Below, piece after piece: positions 47,987-57,775 of a stretch of 64,000 bases of DNA. Source of the stretch: Pseudomonas sp. GTDB lineage: Bacteria; Pseudomonadota; Gammaproteobacteria; Pseudomonadales; Pseudomonadaceae. Positions within the stretch are counted from its first letter, which is position 1; each line of letters opens with the position of its first letter. The notes beneath the pieces are model-generated. The model was not told where the DNA came from. It made no database searches and was given only the letters and a program-made list of their open reading frames with translations. The position numbers were made by a program, and so were the translations under genes. Location of the stretch: the NCBI GenBank assembly GCA_007713455.1, contig VMRT01000021.1:1-64000 (forward strand), given 5' to 3'.

Positions 47987-49654
47987 ATGACAACAACAAT
48001 CTCCCCACCGCCGCAGTGGTCGCGTCGTCGCGCTGAAAAAGCCCGTCGTCTCGATCAGGTGCGCAGCCTCGCCGATGGCGTGGTGCTGCCCAGCGAGCGG
48101 ATCGTCGAGGCCCTGGAACTCTTGATCGCCCCTGGGGACCGGGTGGTGCTCGAGGGCAACAACCAGAAGCAGGCGGACTTTCTCTCCCGCTCCCTGGCCC
48201 AGGCCGATCCCGGCAAGCTGCATGACCTGCACATGATCATGCCGAGCGTCAGCCGCGCCGAGCACCTGGACCTGTTCGAACGGCAGATCGCGCGCAAGCT
48301 CGACTTCTCCTTTGCCGGCCCGCAGAGCCTGCGCATCAGCCAGCTGCTCGAAGACGGCCTGCTGGAAGTCGGCGCCATCCACACCTACATCGAACTCTAT
48401 TCGCGCCTGTTGGTGGACCTGATTCCCAACGTCGCGCTGGTCGCCGGCTTCCAGGCCGACCGCCACGGCAACATCTACACCGGTCCCAGCACCGAGGACA
48501 CCCCGGCGCTGGTGGAGCCCACCGCGTTCAGCGACGGCATCGTGATCTTCCAGGTCAACGAGATCGTCGACGAGCTGCCGCGCGTGGACATCCCGGCCAG
48601 CTGGGTCGATTTCGTCGTGGTCGCCGACAAGCCGTTCTATATCGAGCCGCTGTTTACCCGCGACCCGCGCCATATCAAGCCGGTGCACGTGCTGATGGCG
48701 ATGATGGCGATCCGCGGCATCTATGAAAAACACAGCGTGCAGTCGCTCAACCATGGCATCGGCTTCAACACCGCCGCCATCGAATTGATCCTGCCGACCT
48801 ACGGCGAATCCCTCGGCCTGAAAGGCAAGATCTGCCGCAACTGGACGCTCAACCCGCACCCGACGCTGATCCCGGCCATCGAGACCGGCTGGGTCGAGAG
48901 CGTGCATTGCTTCGGCACCGAGCTGGGCATGGAGAACTACATCGCCCAGCGCCCGGACGTGTTCTTCACCGGTCGCGACGGCTCGATGCGTTCGAACCGC
49001 ATGATGTGCCAGCTGGCCGGGCAGTACGCCGTGGACCTGTTCATCGGCGCCACCCTGCAGGTCGATGGTGATGGCCATTCCTCCACCGTTACCCGCGGGC
49101 GTCTGGCCGGTTTCGGCGGCGCGCCGAACATGGGCCACGACCCGCGCGGTCGCCGCCATCCGACCCCGGCCTGGCTGGACATGGCCATGCCCGGCGGCGA
49201 GGCCCCGGTGACCATGCTCGAGCGCGGCAAGAAGCTCGTGGTGCAGATGGTCGAGACTTTCCAGGAGGGTGGCAAACCCACCTTCGTCGAGCAGCTCGAC
49301 GCGGTGGAGGTGGCGAAGAAGAGCGGCATGCCGCTGGCGCCGATCATGATCTACGGCGACGACGTCACCCATCTGCTCACCGAGGAAGGCATCGCCTACC
49401 TGTACAAGGCCCGCTCGCTGGAGGAACGCCAGGCGATGATCGCCGCGGTGGCCGGCGTCACCAGCATCGGCCTGCGGCACAACCCGAAGGACACCGAGCG
49501 CATGCGCCGCGAAGGGCTGATCGCCCTGCCGGAAGACCTCGGCATCCGCCGCAACGACGCGACCCGCGAGCTGCTGGCGGCCAAGAGCATCGCCGAGCTG
49601 GTGGAGTGGTCCGGCGGCCTCTACAACCCGCCTGCCAAGTTCAGGAGCTGGTGA
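47987..49654 (+). CDS. mdcA: Malonate decarboxylase alpha subunit (ACP transferase)
   Basis: The 555-residue protein exchanges the acetyl group on the ACP for malonyl, making malonyl-ACP and acetate. It resembles CoA-transferases: [42 protein letters not shown] near the N-terminus and [21 protein letters not shown] near the middle. The ATG at 47987, following GTGGAGTCGCC, gives [21 protein letters not shown]; the longer frame begins upstream in spacer. It starts the operon mdcABCDEGH-madLM, a common order in Pseudomonas. Confidence 0.96.
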   Translation: MTTTISPPPQWSRRRAEKARRLDQVRSLADGVVLPSERIVEALELLIAPGDRVVLEGNNQKQADFLSRSLAQADPGKLHDLHMIMPSVSRAEHLDLFERQIARKLDFSFAGPQSLRISQLLEDGLLEVGAIHTYIELYSRLLVDLIPNVALVAGFQADRHGNIYTGPSTEDTPALVEPTAFSDGIVIFQVNEIVDELPRVDIPASWVDFVVVADKPFYIEPLFTRDPRHIKPVHVLMAMMAIRGIYEKHSVQSLNHGIGFNTAAIELILPTYGESLGLKGKICRNWTLNPHPTLIPAIETGWVESVHCFGTELGMENYIAQRPDVFFTGRDGSMRSNRMMCQLAGQYAVDLFIGATLQVDGDGHSSTVTRGRLAGFGGAPNMGHDPRGRRHPTPAWLDMAMPGGEAPVTMLERGKKLVVQMVETFQEGGKPTFVEQLDAVEVAKKSGMPLAPIMIYGDDVTHLLTEEGIAYLYKARSLEERQAMIAAVAGVTSIGLRHNPKDTERMRREGLIALPEDLGIRRNDATRELLAAKSIAELVEWSGGLYNPPAKFRSW

Positions 49655-50526
49655 TGAGCGCACTCATTGCACGACAGGCGCCGTCCGCGGCCGAGCGCCT
49701 GGCCGATCTGGCGGTGCAGGCGCTGGTCGACGAGGCCGACCTGTCGCCCAAGCCGGGGCTGGTCGACCGGCGCGGCAGTGGCGCGCACAGCGATCTGCAC
49801 CTGGGGCTGATGCACGCCTCGGCGCAGTCGCTGTGGCCGGCGTTCGCCGCCATGGCCGATGCCGCGCGGCGCGAAGGACGGGTCAGCCAGGCGCTGCGGG
49901 AAACCCTCGGCCAGCTGGGCCGCGACGGCGAAGCGGAGATGCTGCGCGTCACCGCCGGGGTCAACACCCATCGCGGCGCGATCTGGGCGCTGGGGCTGCT
50001 CAGCGCGGCGGCCATGCTGGAAAGCGGCGCTTCGGCCGGCGAGATCGCCGCCAGCGCGGCCGCCCTGGCGCGGCTGGACGACCCGGCCGCGCCGCACAAC
50101 CCGGACAGCCATGGCGCGCGGGTCTGCCGTCGCTACGGCGTGCTCGGCGCACGGGAGCAGGCGCAGCATGGCTTTCCTGCCGTCATCGAACAGGGCCTGC
50201 CGCAGCTGCTGGTAAGTCGCCGCGGCGGTGCCGGCGAGCAGAACGCCCGGCTCGATGCGTTGCTGGCGATCATGACCGAGCTCAGCGACACCTGCGTGCT
50301 GCACCGCGCTGGCCTCGACGGCCTGACCCGGATGCAGCAGGGCGCCCGTGCCGTACTGGCTGCCGGCGGTTGCGCCAGCCTCGCCGGGCGCCGCCAGCTG
50401 CGCGCGTTGGAAGGCGAGATGTTGTCGCTGCGTGCCTCGCCGGGCGGTGCCGCCGACCTGCTGGCCGCCACCTTATTCCTCGACCGTCTGGCGCCCGCCG
50501 CGTCGGCGCCGACTGGGAGCTACTGA
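49654..50526 (+). CDS. mdcB: Triphosphoribosyl-dephospho-CoA synthase MdcB
   Basis: The 290-residue enzyme makes 2'-(5''-triphosphoribosyl)-3'-dephospho-CoA, the precursor of the MdcC prosthetic group. [47 protein letters not shown] contains the family motifs (S-P-K-P-G-L-V-D and H-x-D-L). [15 protein letters not shown] holds another conserved block. Its ATG overlaps the mdcA stop by one base (TGATG), giving coupled translation. Confidence 0.95.
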   Translation: MSALIARQAPSAAERLADLAVQALVDEADLSPKPGLVDRRGSGAHSDLHLGLMHASAQSLWPAFAAMADAARREGRVSQALRETLGQLGRDGEAEMLRVTAGVNTHRGAIWALGLLSAAAMLESGASAGEIAASAAALARLDDPAAPHNPDSHGARVCRRYGVLGAREQAQHGFPAVIEQGLPQLLVSRRGGAGEQNARLDALLAIMTELSDTCVLHRAGLDGLTRMQQGARAVLAAGGCASLAGRRQLRALEGEMLSLRASPGGAADLLAATLFLDRLAPAASAPTGSY

Positions 50527-50528
50527 AC

Positions 50529-50828
50529 ATGGAAACCCTGTCTTTCGAATTCGCCGCCGGGCAACCCGCCCGCGGCAAAGCCCTGGTCGGCGTGGTCGGC
50601 TCGGGCGATCTGGAAGTGCTGCTGGAACCCGGCCAGGCCGGCAAGCTGGCGATCCAGGTGGTCACCTCGGTCAATGGTGCCGAGCAGCGCTGGAAGAGCC
50701 TGTTCGAGCGGATGTTCCGCGAGCAGAACCTGCCGGCACTGAACATCGATATTCACGATTTTGGGGCCACGCCCGGCGTAGTGCGTCTGCGCCTGGAGCA
50801 GGGACTGGAGGAGGTCGGCCATGATTGA
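50529..50828 (+). CDS. mdcC: Malonate decarboxylase acyl carrier protein MdcC
   Basis: The 99-residue carrier has GVVGSGDLEVLLEPGQAGK, in which Ser25 is the site that receives the dephospho-CoA-derived prosthetic group, as known for Klebsiella MdcC. Malonyl is carried on this arm. It starts 3 bp after mdcB and overlaps mdcD by 8 bp. The gene lies in the frame where a longer reading frame begins within mdcB, so the correct ATG is 50529. Confidence 0.96.
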   Translation: METLSFEFAAGQPARGKALVGVVGSGDLEVLLEPGQAGKLAIQVVTSVNGAEQRWKSLFERMFREQNLPALNIDIHDFGATPGVVRLRLEQGLEEVGHD

Positions 50829-51687
50829 TGTGTCCGCTAACACCGTGGCCCGTTTACTCGAGTCGCGCAGCTTCGTCGAGCTCGGCGCCCGCCAGCGTGC
50901 CCGCGCACTGCTGGACGAAGGCAGCTTCCGCGAACTGCTCGATCCGTTCGATCGCGTCACCTCGCCCTGGCTGCCGAAGCAGGGCATCGTCACCCAGGCC
51001 GACGACGGCGTGGTGGTCGCCAAGGGCACCATCGACGGCCAGCCGGCGGTGATCGCCGCCATCGAAGGCGCCTTCCAGGGCGGCAGCATGGGCGAGGTCG
51101 GCGGTGCGAAGATTGCCGGCGCGCTGGAACTGGCTGCCGAAGACAACCGCAACGGCATCCCGACCCGCGCCGTGCTCTTGCTGGAAACCGGTGGCGTGCG
51201 TCTGCAGGAAGCCAACCTGGGCCTGGCCGCCATCGCCGAGATCCAGGCGGCCATCGTCGAGCTGCGCGACTACCAGCCGGTGATCGGCGTGGTCGCCGGT
51301 TCCGTCGGCTGCTTCGGTGGCATGTCCATCGCCGCCGGGTTGTGCAGCTACCTGATCGTTACCCGTGAGGCCCGCATCGGCCTCAATGGCCCGCAGGTGA
51401 TCGAGCAGGAAGCCGGGCTCGACGAGTACGACTCCCGCGACCGCCCGTTCATCTGGAGCCTGACCGGCGGCGAGCAGCGCTACGCCTCGGGTCTGGTGGA
51501 CGCCTACGTTGCCGACGACACCGATGCGATCCGCGCGCAGCTGCATGAGCTGTTCGCCCTCGGCAAGCCGCTGCAGCCGCGCAGCCGCCGCTACGCCTGG
51601 TTCCTCCAGCGCCTGGCCGATGTCGACACCCGCACGCAGCTCGATGCCGCCGCCGTGCGAACCCTCTACGAAGGAGATGCCCAATGA
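50821..51687 (+). CDS. mdcD: Malonate decarboxylase beta subunit MdcD
   Basis: The 288-residue carboxyltransferase-fold subunit decarboxylates malonyl-ACP with MdcE. GIVTQADDGVVVAKGTIDGQPAVIAAIEGAFQGGSMGEVGGAKIAGALELA and RAVLLLETGGVRLQEANLGLAAIAEI contain the acyl-binding Gly-rich loops. It overlaps mdcC by 8 bp and mdcE by 4 bp (ATGA). Confidence 0.96.
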   Translation: MIDVSANTVARLLESRSFVELGARQRARALLDEGSFRELLDPFDRVTSPWLPKQGIVTQADDGVVVAKGTIDGQPAVIAAIEGAFQGGSMGEVGGAKIAGALELAAEDNRNGIPTRAVLLLETGGVRLQEANLGLAAIAEIQAAIVELRDYQPVIGVVAGSVGCFGGMSIAAGLCSYLIVTREARIGLNGPQVIEQEAGLDEYDSRDRPFIWSLTGGEQRYASGLVDAYVADDTDAIRAQLHELFALGKPLQPRSRRYAWFLQRLADVDTRTQLDAAAVRTLYEGDAQ

Positions 51688-52469
51688 GCCGTGGACTGAA
51701 CTGGTTGCAAGCCCTGGCCGGCGGTCAGGCACTGGCGGGCTATCCGGCCTCGGTGAAGGTGGTCGATGGCACCCTCGGTAATTGCGCCGCCCGCTATATC
51801 GCCGTGGTGCCGGATGCCGAGAATCCCTTCCCGCGCGCGCGCAACGGCGAGGTCGGCCTGCTCGAAGGCTGGGCGCTGGGCCAGGCGCTGGACGAGGTGA
51901 TCGCCGCCGATCGCGACAAAGCGGACAAGCGCGTGGTGGTTGCCGTGGTCGACGTGCCGAGCCAGGCCTATGGCCGCCGCGAAGAGGCGCTGGGCATTCA
52001 CCAGGCGCTGGCCGGTGCGGTGGACGGCTATGCCCGTGCGCGGCTGGCCGGACATCCGGTGATCGCGTTGCTGGTGGGCAAGGCGATGTCCGGCGCCTTT
52101 CTCGCCCACGGTTATCAGGCCCAGCGGATCATCGCCCTGCGCGATCCGGGCGTGATGGTGCATGCCATGGGCAAGGCCGCCGCGGCGCGCATCACCCTGC
52201 GCAGCGTCGAGGAGCTGGAAGCGCTGGCCGAGTCGGTACCGCCGATGGCCTACGACATCGACAACTACGCCACCCTCGGCCTGCTCTGGGAAACCCTTTC
52301 GGTGGACAGCATCGAGCAGCCCTCGGCGGACGACCTGCAGCGGGTGCGCGACTGTCTCGCCAAGGCCGTGGCGGACATTGGCAGCAGCAGCGACCTGCGC
52401 GGCCGACTCGGTGCGCCGAACCGCGAGGCGTCGTCGCGGGTGCGCGAGCTGTTGCGCGCGCAGTGGTAG
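51684..52469 (+). CDS. mdcE: Malonate decarboxylase gamma subunit MdcE
   Basis: The 261-residue crotonase-like subunit pairs with MdcD to form the decarboxylase proper. VPSQAYGRREEALGIHQALAGAVDGYARARLAGHPVIALLVGKAMSGAFLAHGYQAQRIIALRDPGVMVHAMGKAAAARIT holds the characteristic G-K-A-M-S-G-A-F-L-A-x-G and V-H-A-M-G-K-A-A-A-A-R blocks. ATGA overlap with mdcD. Length normal. Confidence 0.95.
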   Translation: MSRGLNWLQALAGGQALAGYPASVKVVDGTLGNCAARYIAVVPDAENPFPRARNGEVGLLEGWALGQALDEVIAADRDKADKRVVVAVVDVPSQAYGRREEALGIHQALAGAVDGYARARLAGHPVIALLVGKAMSGAFLAHGYQAQRIIALRDPGVMVHAMGKAAAARITLRSVEELEALAESVPPMAYDIDNYATLGLLWETLSVDSIEQPSADDLQRVRDCLAKAVADIGSSSDLRGRLGAPNREASSRVRELLRAQW

Positions 52470-52540
52470 CGAACACCTGAGCGGCCGTATCCGCCGAACC
52501 CATCAGCGACTCGACAACAACAATCACGAGGAGGCTGTAG

Positions 52541-53158
52541 ATGCACGACACTCCCCGCCCCCACGACCTGCTCTGGGGCATGCGTCCCGAGCAACTGCCG
52601 GACGATGCGCCCGCCTGGGCGGTCGCCGTGCTCGCGGCTGGCCAGCCGGTGGTGGTGCGGCGTGCGCGTGTGGCTGCCGGCCTGGTTGCGGTCGGGTTGC
52701 GGGGGGCGACGCGTGATCAACGCCTGGCCGCGCTGATGCCGGTTGAGGCGATTGGTCATCGGCTGGCGCCGGAAGATCTGCTCGCTCGTCAGGCCAGTGA
52801 GGATCTGCCGGTGTTCCGCGTGCTGGCCGAGCTACGCCCGTTGCTCGATGCGCTGGGGTATGTCTGGGGCGTCACTGGCTCGGCGGGCTTTCAGCTCGCC
52901 ACCGGACTGCCGACGGCGCACCCAGACAGCGATCTCGATCTGCTCCTCAGAACCGAGCATCCGCTGCCACGCAGCGAGGCGCGCCCGTTGCTGCAGCTGC
53001 TGGAACGCCGCGCCTGCCGCGTCGACCTGCAGCTGGAAACCCCGCTGGGCGGTGTGGCGCTCAGGGAATGGGCCGGTGACGGCGCGCGGGTGCTGGTCAA
53101 GACCGCGGATGGCCCCCGGCTGGTCGGCGATCCCTGGCAAGCGGAGCGTGCGGCATGA
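52541..53158 (+). CDS. mdcG: Phosphoribosyl-dephospho-CoA transferase MdcG
   Basis: The 205-residue nucleotidyltransferase-type enzyme attaches the prosthetic group to MdcC. It starts MHDTPRPHDLLWGMRPEQLPDDAPAWA and contains LATGLPTAHPDSDLDLLLRTEHPL, where G-x-x-S-D-L-D-L is the metal-binding nucleotidyltransferase motif. It follows mdcE after 71 bp and overlaps mdcH by 4 bp (ATGA). All parts of the holo-ACP assembly (MdcB, MdcG, MdcH) are therefore present. Confidence 0.93.
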   Translation: MHDTPRPHDLLWGMRPEQLPDDAPAWAVAVLAAGQPVVVRRARVAAGLVAVGLRGATRDQRLAALMPVEAIGHRLAPEDLLARQASEDLPVFRVLAELRPLLDALGYVWGVTGSAGFQLATGLPTAHPDSDLDLLLRTEHPLPRSEARPLLQLLERRACRVDLQLETPLGGVALREWAGDGARVLVKTADGPRLVGDPWQAERAA

Positions 53159-54081
53159 GCAGCCTGTTCGCCTTTCCGGGCCAGGGCGCGCAGAAACCCG
53201 GCATGCTCCAGCGCCTGCCGCAGGAGCCCGAAGTGCACGAATGCCTGACGCAAGCCAGTGCGGTGCTGGGTGAGGATGCGCTGCTGCTTGATTCGGCCGA
53301 CGCGTTGCAATCGACCCGAGCCGTGCAGCTCTGCCTGCTGATCGCCGGTGTCGCCGGAGCGCGGCTGCTGATGCGCGATGGCCAGCGCCCGGACTATGTC
53401 GCCGGGCTGTCCATCGGTGCCTATGCCGCGGCGGTGGTCGCCGGGGCGCTGGACTATCGCGATGCGGTGCGACTGGTTGCGCTGCGTGGCGAGCTGATGC
53501 AGCGGGCCTACCCGCACGGCTACGGAATGACCGCCATCCTCGGCCTGTCGCTGACCACGGTCGAGGGTCTGCTGACGGAGGCCGCGGAGCCCGCCTACCT
53601 GGCCAATATCAACGCCGACAACCAGCTCGTCATCGCCGGCAGCGACGCTGCCATGGCCGCAGTCGCCGCCCGCGCCAAGGCTCTCGGCGCCTCCTGTGCG
53701 CGGCGCCTGGCGATGAGCGTGCCCTCGCATTGCGCGTTGCTCGAGCAGCCGGCGCGGCAGCTGGCCGAAGCCTTCGCCGACGTCAGCCTGCGCGCTCCGC
53801 AAGTTCGCTATCTGAGCAGCTCGTCCGCACGTCCGATATTCGATAGCGAGCGTCTGCGGGACGACCTGGCCTTCAACATGTGCCGCGTCGTCGACTGGCA
53901 CGGCACCCTGCGCACCGCCTACGAACGCGGCGTGCGTCTGCATATCGAACTGCCCCCGGGCTCGGTACTGACCGGCCTGGCACGACGGGTTTTCGAACAG
54001 GGTACGCTGGCCGCATTCGACGGCGCCCGGCTCGACACACTGGACGCCTTGCTGCGTCAGGAGGGCAGCCAGAGCCGATAG
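53155..54081 (+). CDS. mdcH: Malonyl-CoA:ACP transacylase MdcH
   Basis: The 308-residue transacylase loads malonyl from malonyl-CoA onto MdcC to prime the enzyme. FAFPGQGAQKPGMLQ is the family start, the nucleophile is Ser86 in the G-L-S-I-G motif, and the catalytic His is in SVPSHCALL near residue 194. It follows mdcG with ATGA overlap. It resembles FabD but is specific to mdc clusters. Confidence 0.95.
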   Translation: MSSLFAFPGQGAQKPGMLQRLPQEPEVHECLTQASAVLGEDALLLDSADALQSTRAVQLCLLIAGVAGARLLMRDGQRPDYVAGLSIGAYAAAVVAGALDYRDAVRLVALRGELMQRAYPHGYGMTAILGLSLTTVEGLLTEAAEPAYLANINADNQLVIAGSDAAMAAVAARAKALGASCARRLAMSVPSHCALLEQPARQLAEAFADVSLRAPQVRYLSSSSARPIFDSERLRDDLAFNMCRVVDWHGTLRTAYERGVRLHIELPPGSVLTGLARRVFEQGTLAAFDGARLDTLDALLRQEGSQSR

Positions 54082-54201
54082 ACCGCGTGCACATTCAGCG
54101 CGAGCAAGCCTTACTCGCGGCTGATCGATGGATAAAAACAACTACCTCGACAACACGCGCCAAGCCCTCTGCAGGCGGCGCAACCAAAAAGGACAAGAAC
54201 A

Positions 54202-54600
54202 ATGATCATCTTTGGTGTGGCCTTCCTGGCCTTGTGTACCCTCACCGGCATTTTCGCCGGCGAGCTGCTCGGCAAGCTGCTGGGCGTACCGGCAAACGTC
54301 GGCGGCGTGGGTATCGCCATGGTCCTGCTGATCCTGCTCGGCAGCTACCTGAAGAAGCGCGGCCTGTTCAACATGGAGACCGAACAGGGGGTGAAATTCT
54401 GGAGTGCCGTGTACATCCCGATCGTGGTCGCGATGGCGGCGCAACAGAACGTCTACGGCGCCCTCAGCGGCGGCCCGATGGCCATTCTCGCCGGTGTGGC
54501 GGCTGTCGCAGTGGCCTTCGCGCTGGTGCCGGTGCTCGACCGGATCGGCCGAAAAAAGCTTGAAGCCGATGAAGCCAAGCCACTGACCACGGAGGGTTGA
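54202..54600 (+). CDS. madL: Malonate transporter subunit MadL
   Basis: The 132-residue protein has four hydrophobic segments (e.g. residues 1-17, 28-52, and near 68-112) and ends with a charged tail. MIIFGVAFLALCTLTGIFAGELLGKLLGVPANVGGVGIAMVLLILLGSYLKKRG is typical MadL. With MadM it forms the Na+-coupled malonate uptake system. It lies 3 bp before madM and 120 bp after mdcH. Confidence 0.94.
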   Translation: MIIFGVAFLALCTLTGIFAGELLGKLLGVPANVGGVGIAMVLLILLGSYLKKRGLFNMETEQGVKFWSAVYIPIVVAMAAQQNVYGALSGGPMAILAGVAAVAVAFALVPVLDRIGRKKLEADEAKPLTTEG

Positions 54601-54603
54601 TCC

Positions 54604-55368
54604 ATGTACGAATCTCTGATGAAAGTGATCTCCGGCTACGGCCTGATCAGCGGCTTCGCCATCATCGGCGCGACCATGTGGATCTCCTACTGGCTGTCGG
54701 ACAAGCTCACCAAGGGCCGCCTGCACGGCTCGGCGGTCGCCATCCTCATCGGCCTGTTGCTGTCGTACATCGGCGGCGTGGTGACCGGCGGGCAGAAGGG
54801 CCTGGTGGATATCGCCCTTTTCTCCGGCATCGGCCTGCTCGGCGGCGCCATGCTGCGTGACTTCGCCATCGTCGCCACCGGTTTCGGTGTCAGCGTGGAA
54901 GAGCTCAAGCGCGCCGGGATGGTGGGCGTGCTGGCGCTGTTCGTCGGCGTGTTCTCCTCCTTCATCGCCGGCGTCGCGGTGGCCATGGCGTTCGGCTACA
55001 CCGACGCGGTCAGCCTGACCACCATCGGCACGGGCGCTGTGACCTACATCGTCGGCCCGGTAACCGGCGCGGCGATTGGTGCGAGTTCAGAGGTCATGGC
55101 GCTGTCTATCGCTGCCGGTCTGGTCAAGGCAATCCTGGTGATGATCGCGACGCCGTTCGTCGCACCGATGATCGGCCTGAACAACCCCCGTGCGGCGGTG
55201 ATCTTCGGCGGCCTGATCGGTACCTCCAGCGGTGTGGCCGGCGGCCTGGCGGCCACCGATGCCCGCCTGGTGCCTTACGGCTGCCTGACTGCGGCGTTCT
55301 ACACCGCGCTGGGCTGCCTGCTCGGACCATCGCTGCTGTTCTTCGTCATGCGCGGATTGTTGGGCTGA
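54604..55368 (+). CDS. madM: Malonate transporter subunit MadM
   Basis: The 254-residue membrane protein has about seven hydrophobic segments, with motifs ALFSGIGLLGGAMLRDFAIVATGFGVSVEELKRAG and TIGTGAVTYIVGPVTGAAIGASSEVMALS. Together with MadL it transports malonate; both proteins are required in the family. It ends the mdc-mad operon, and a hairpin follows its stop. Confidence 0.95.
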   Translation: MYESLMKVISGYGLISGFAIIGATMWISYWLSDKLTKGRLHGSAVAILIGLLLSYIGGVVTGGQKGLVDIALFSGIGLLGGAMLRDFAIVATGFGVSVEELKRAGMVGVLALFVGVFSSFIAGVAVAMAFGYTDAVSLTTIGTGAVTYIVGPVTGAAIGASSEVMALSIAAGLVKAILVMIATPFVAPMIGLNNPRAAVIFGGLIGTSSGVAGGLAATDARLVPYGCLTAAFYTALGCLLGPSLLFFVMRGLLG

Positions 55369-55402
55369 GCCGTCCTCCGCTGTAGTTCCCCGCCATACGC
55401 AG

Positions 55403-55424
55403 CGCGCCCGTCAGGGCGCGTTTG
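55403..55424 (+). terminator. Hairpin terminator after madM
   Basis: CGCGCCC (55403-55409) and GGGCGCG (55414-55420) form a perfect 7 bp stem with a GTCA loop, followed by TTTGCG. The T-run is short, so termination may be partial. It is placed 35 bp after the madM stop. Confidence 0.6.
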
Positions 55425-55446
55425 CGTTCATCAAGGAATGCCTAAG

Positions 55447-57368
55447 ATGAACTCTCTCAAGGTCAGCCACAAACTGGCCCTTGGCTTCGCCGCCGTTCTG
55501 GCACTGACCATCGCCGTTGCACTGATCGGTATCTATGGCATGGATGCATTGATCTCTCGCAGCGACAAGGCGCAGAGCGCAGCCAGTCTGCTCGACGAGG
55601 CCAATCGCATCCGTTACGCCCAGGTCAGCTTCGAGACCCGCGGCGATCCCCGTCATGTGGAAGCGGTCGAGCAGTCGGTGGCCCGAGTCGTCGAGCTGGT
55701 GCAGCAGCAGAAGGCTGAATTCAGCGATCCGCAGGACCTGCAGCGTCTGGAGGTGATCGCCAATGAGGCCCAGCACTACCGCCAGCGCTTCCTCGAACTG
55801 GCCGGGCTCTGGGAGCGCAAGGTGAAGACGCGCAGCAGCTGGGTCGAGGCCGGTAACACGTCCGATGCACTGATCGCCGAGCTGGAGGCGCGCTGGGCCG
55901 GCACGCCGGACGCACCGGTCATGCATGAGGATCCGCGTAGCGCAGCCATCGGCCTGCAGGCCGGTGAAGTCTCCAAGCACAACCGCATGGTGCGCTTCAT
56001 GGTGCGCGGCTACCTGATGACTGAGACCGAGCAGTCGCTGCAGCAATTGCAGCAACAGTTCAGCACGCTGCAGGCGGCGGTGGACAGGCTGGATGCCCAA
56101 CTGGCCGGCGCCCCCGGCGTCGATCTGCAGCCTCTGCGTGACTCGGTGGCGACTATATCCGCCAGTTCGGCCAGCTGCCGCCTATCGTCGCCGCCCAGGC
56201 GCAGGCGCGCGAAGAAATGCAGAGCATCTTCGACAGCATCTACCGCAACACCAGCGAAATCGTGCAGATCCAGACCGACAAGCGCAGCGCCGAAGCCGGG
56301 CAGAAAAAGGCGCTGCTGCTGGCAATCACGCTGCTGGCGGTGGCGCTGGGGTCGCTGATCAGCTGGCTCATCGTGCGTCAGCTGATGCAACCGCTGGCCC
56401 AGGCCGTGGCGATCGCCGCGCGCATCGGTGCCGGCGACATGACCGAGCAGCCGCGGCAGCGGCGCAGCGACGAGTTTGGCCAGCTACTCGATGCGCTGGA
56501 CCGCACCCGTGACAATCTGCGTGACCTGATCGGCCGCATGAGCGGCATCGCCGGCCAGCTGGCCAGCGCGGCGGAGGAGCTTTCGGCGGTGACCGAACAG
56601 ACCAGCGCGGGCATCCAGAGCCAACGCCTGGAGACCGATCAAGTCGCCACCGCCATGCACGAGATGGCCGCGACCGTGCAGGAGGTGGCGCGCAATGCCG
56701 ACGAGGCGTCCAGCGCCGTGCAGCATGCCGACCGCCAGGCGGCGCAGGGTGATGTGGTGGTGCAGCGGGCCCTGACGCAGATAGACCGCCTGTCCTCCCA
56801 GGTCGGGCTGTCGGCCGAGGCAATGGCGCAGCTGAACCAGGAAACTGCCGGTATCAGCACAGTGCTCACGGTGATCAACGGCATTGCCGAACAGACCAAC
56901 CTGCTCGCCCTCAATGCCGCCATCGAGGCGGCCCGCGCTGGTGACGCCGGTCGCGGTTTCGCCGTGGTGGCCGACGAGGTGCGCGGCCTGGCGTTGCGCA
57001 CCCAGCAGTCGACGGCGCAGATCGAGGAGCTGATCGGCAACCTGCAGAAGGGCGCGCTGCATGCCTCGTCGCTGATGGACAGCAGCCGTGGCCTGGCCGA
57101 TGAGACGGTCAGGCTGGCGCGTGATGTCGGCGACGAGCTGCAGGCCATTACCCGCACGATCTCGACCATCCAGGCGATGAACATGCAGATCGCTACGGCG
57201 TCCGAAGAGCAGAGTTCGGTGGCTGAAGACATCAACCGCAGCGTGCTCAGCGTGCGCGATGTGGCCGAGCAGTCGGCCGCGGCCGCGCAGCAGACCGCGG
57301 CCTCGACGGTGCAGCTGGCGCGACTGGGCAGCGAGCTGCAGGAGCTGACCGCGCGCTTCCAGGTCTGA
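55447..57368 (+). pseudogene. Methyl-accepting chemotaxis protein, disrupted by a one-base frameshift
   Basis: The first part (frame 1) encodes MNSLKVSHKLALGFAAVL, a first membrane helix, and about 220 residues of ligand-binding domain. At 56148-56151 the frame is lost: continuing in frame gives a stop at 56356-56358 with a Ser/Arg-rich tail, whereas the frame beginning GAC TAT ATC at 56151 continues the domain, then a second membrane helix (near 56315), a HAMP region and a full MCP signalling domain ending at 57368. One missing base (a GGG reading GG at 56148-56149) restores a normal protein of about 640 residues. The about 255-residue sensing domain fits the helical bimodular type. Confidence 0.85.
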
Positions 57369-57537
57369 AGCGATCCGCACAGCCGGTGCGGGGTGCGATC
57401 TGCTGCGCCCTTCGCCCGGCCTCTCGTCTCCTCGGTCCAACGTCGGGGGTTACAGCGGTAGGTTTTTCTGGCAGGGTGTCCCTGCGATTGCGTGACGATT
57501 TGCCACAGCTGGCGGTCGACGCTAATCGATGTGATTG

Positions 57538-57714
57538 CGGGAGAGACTGCCGCATGGCAGCGCCGAAGGAGCAACCGCCCCGGAAACTCTCAGGCAAAAG
57601 GACCGCTATCACTGCTGACACTCTGAAGAGCCGCCCGGTTTTCGTCGCCGGGCGCACCGAAGGAGCAAGCGAGCCGTCACGCGCTCGTGAATCTCTCAGG
57701 TCCAGAACAGAGGG
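57538..57714 (+). ncRNA. Tandem glycine riboswitch
   Basis: Two aptamer-like units lie in series before the DadA-like gene. The first has GGAGAGACTGCC, GCCGAAGGAGCAA and AACTCTCAGGCAAAAGGACC, and the second has ACTCTGAAGAGCC, CACCGAAGGAGCAAGCG and AATCTCTCAGGTCCAGAACAGAGGGG. These are the conserved blocks of glycine riboswitch aptamers (CCGAAGGRGCAA and YYTCTCAGG). A short linker separates the units. In other bacteria the tandem form senses glycine and usually turns on glycine breakdown. The start codon follows about 60 bp after the second aptamer. Confidence 0.95.
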
Positions 57715-57775
57715 GGCGCCCGCCGCGCGTTGGGCGCACGGGCTATGACCCCCTTGACGTTCTGGAGCGACAACA

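Noticed and set aside
47939-49663. Long minus-strand frame opposite mdcA
   Set aside because: No domains; mdcA on the plus strand is unambiguous.
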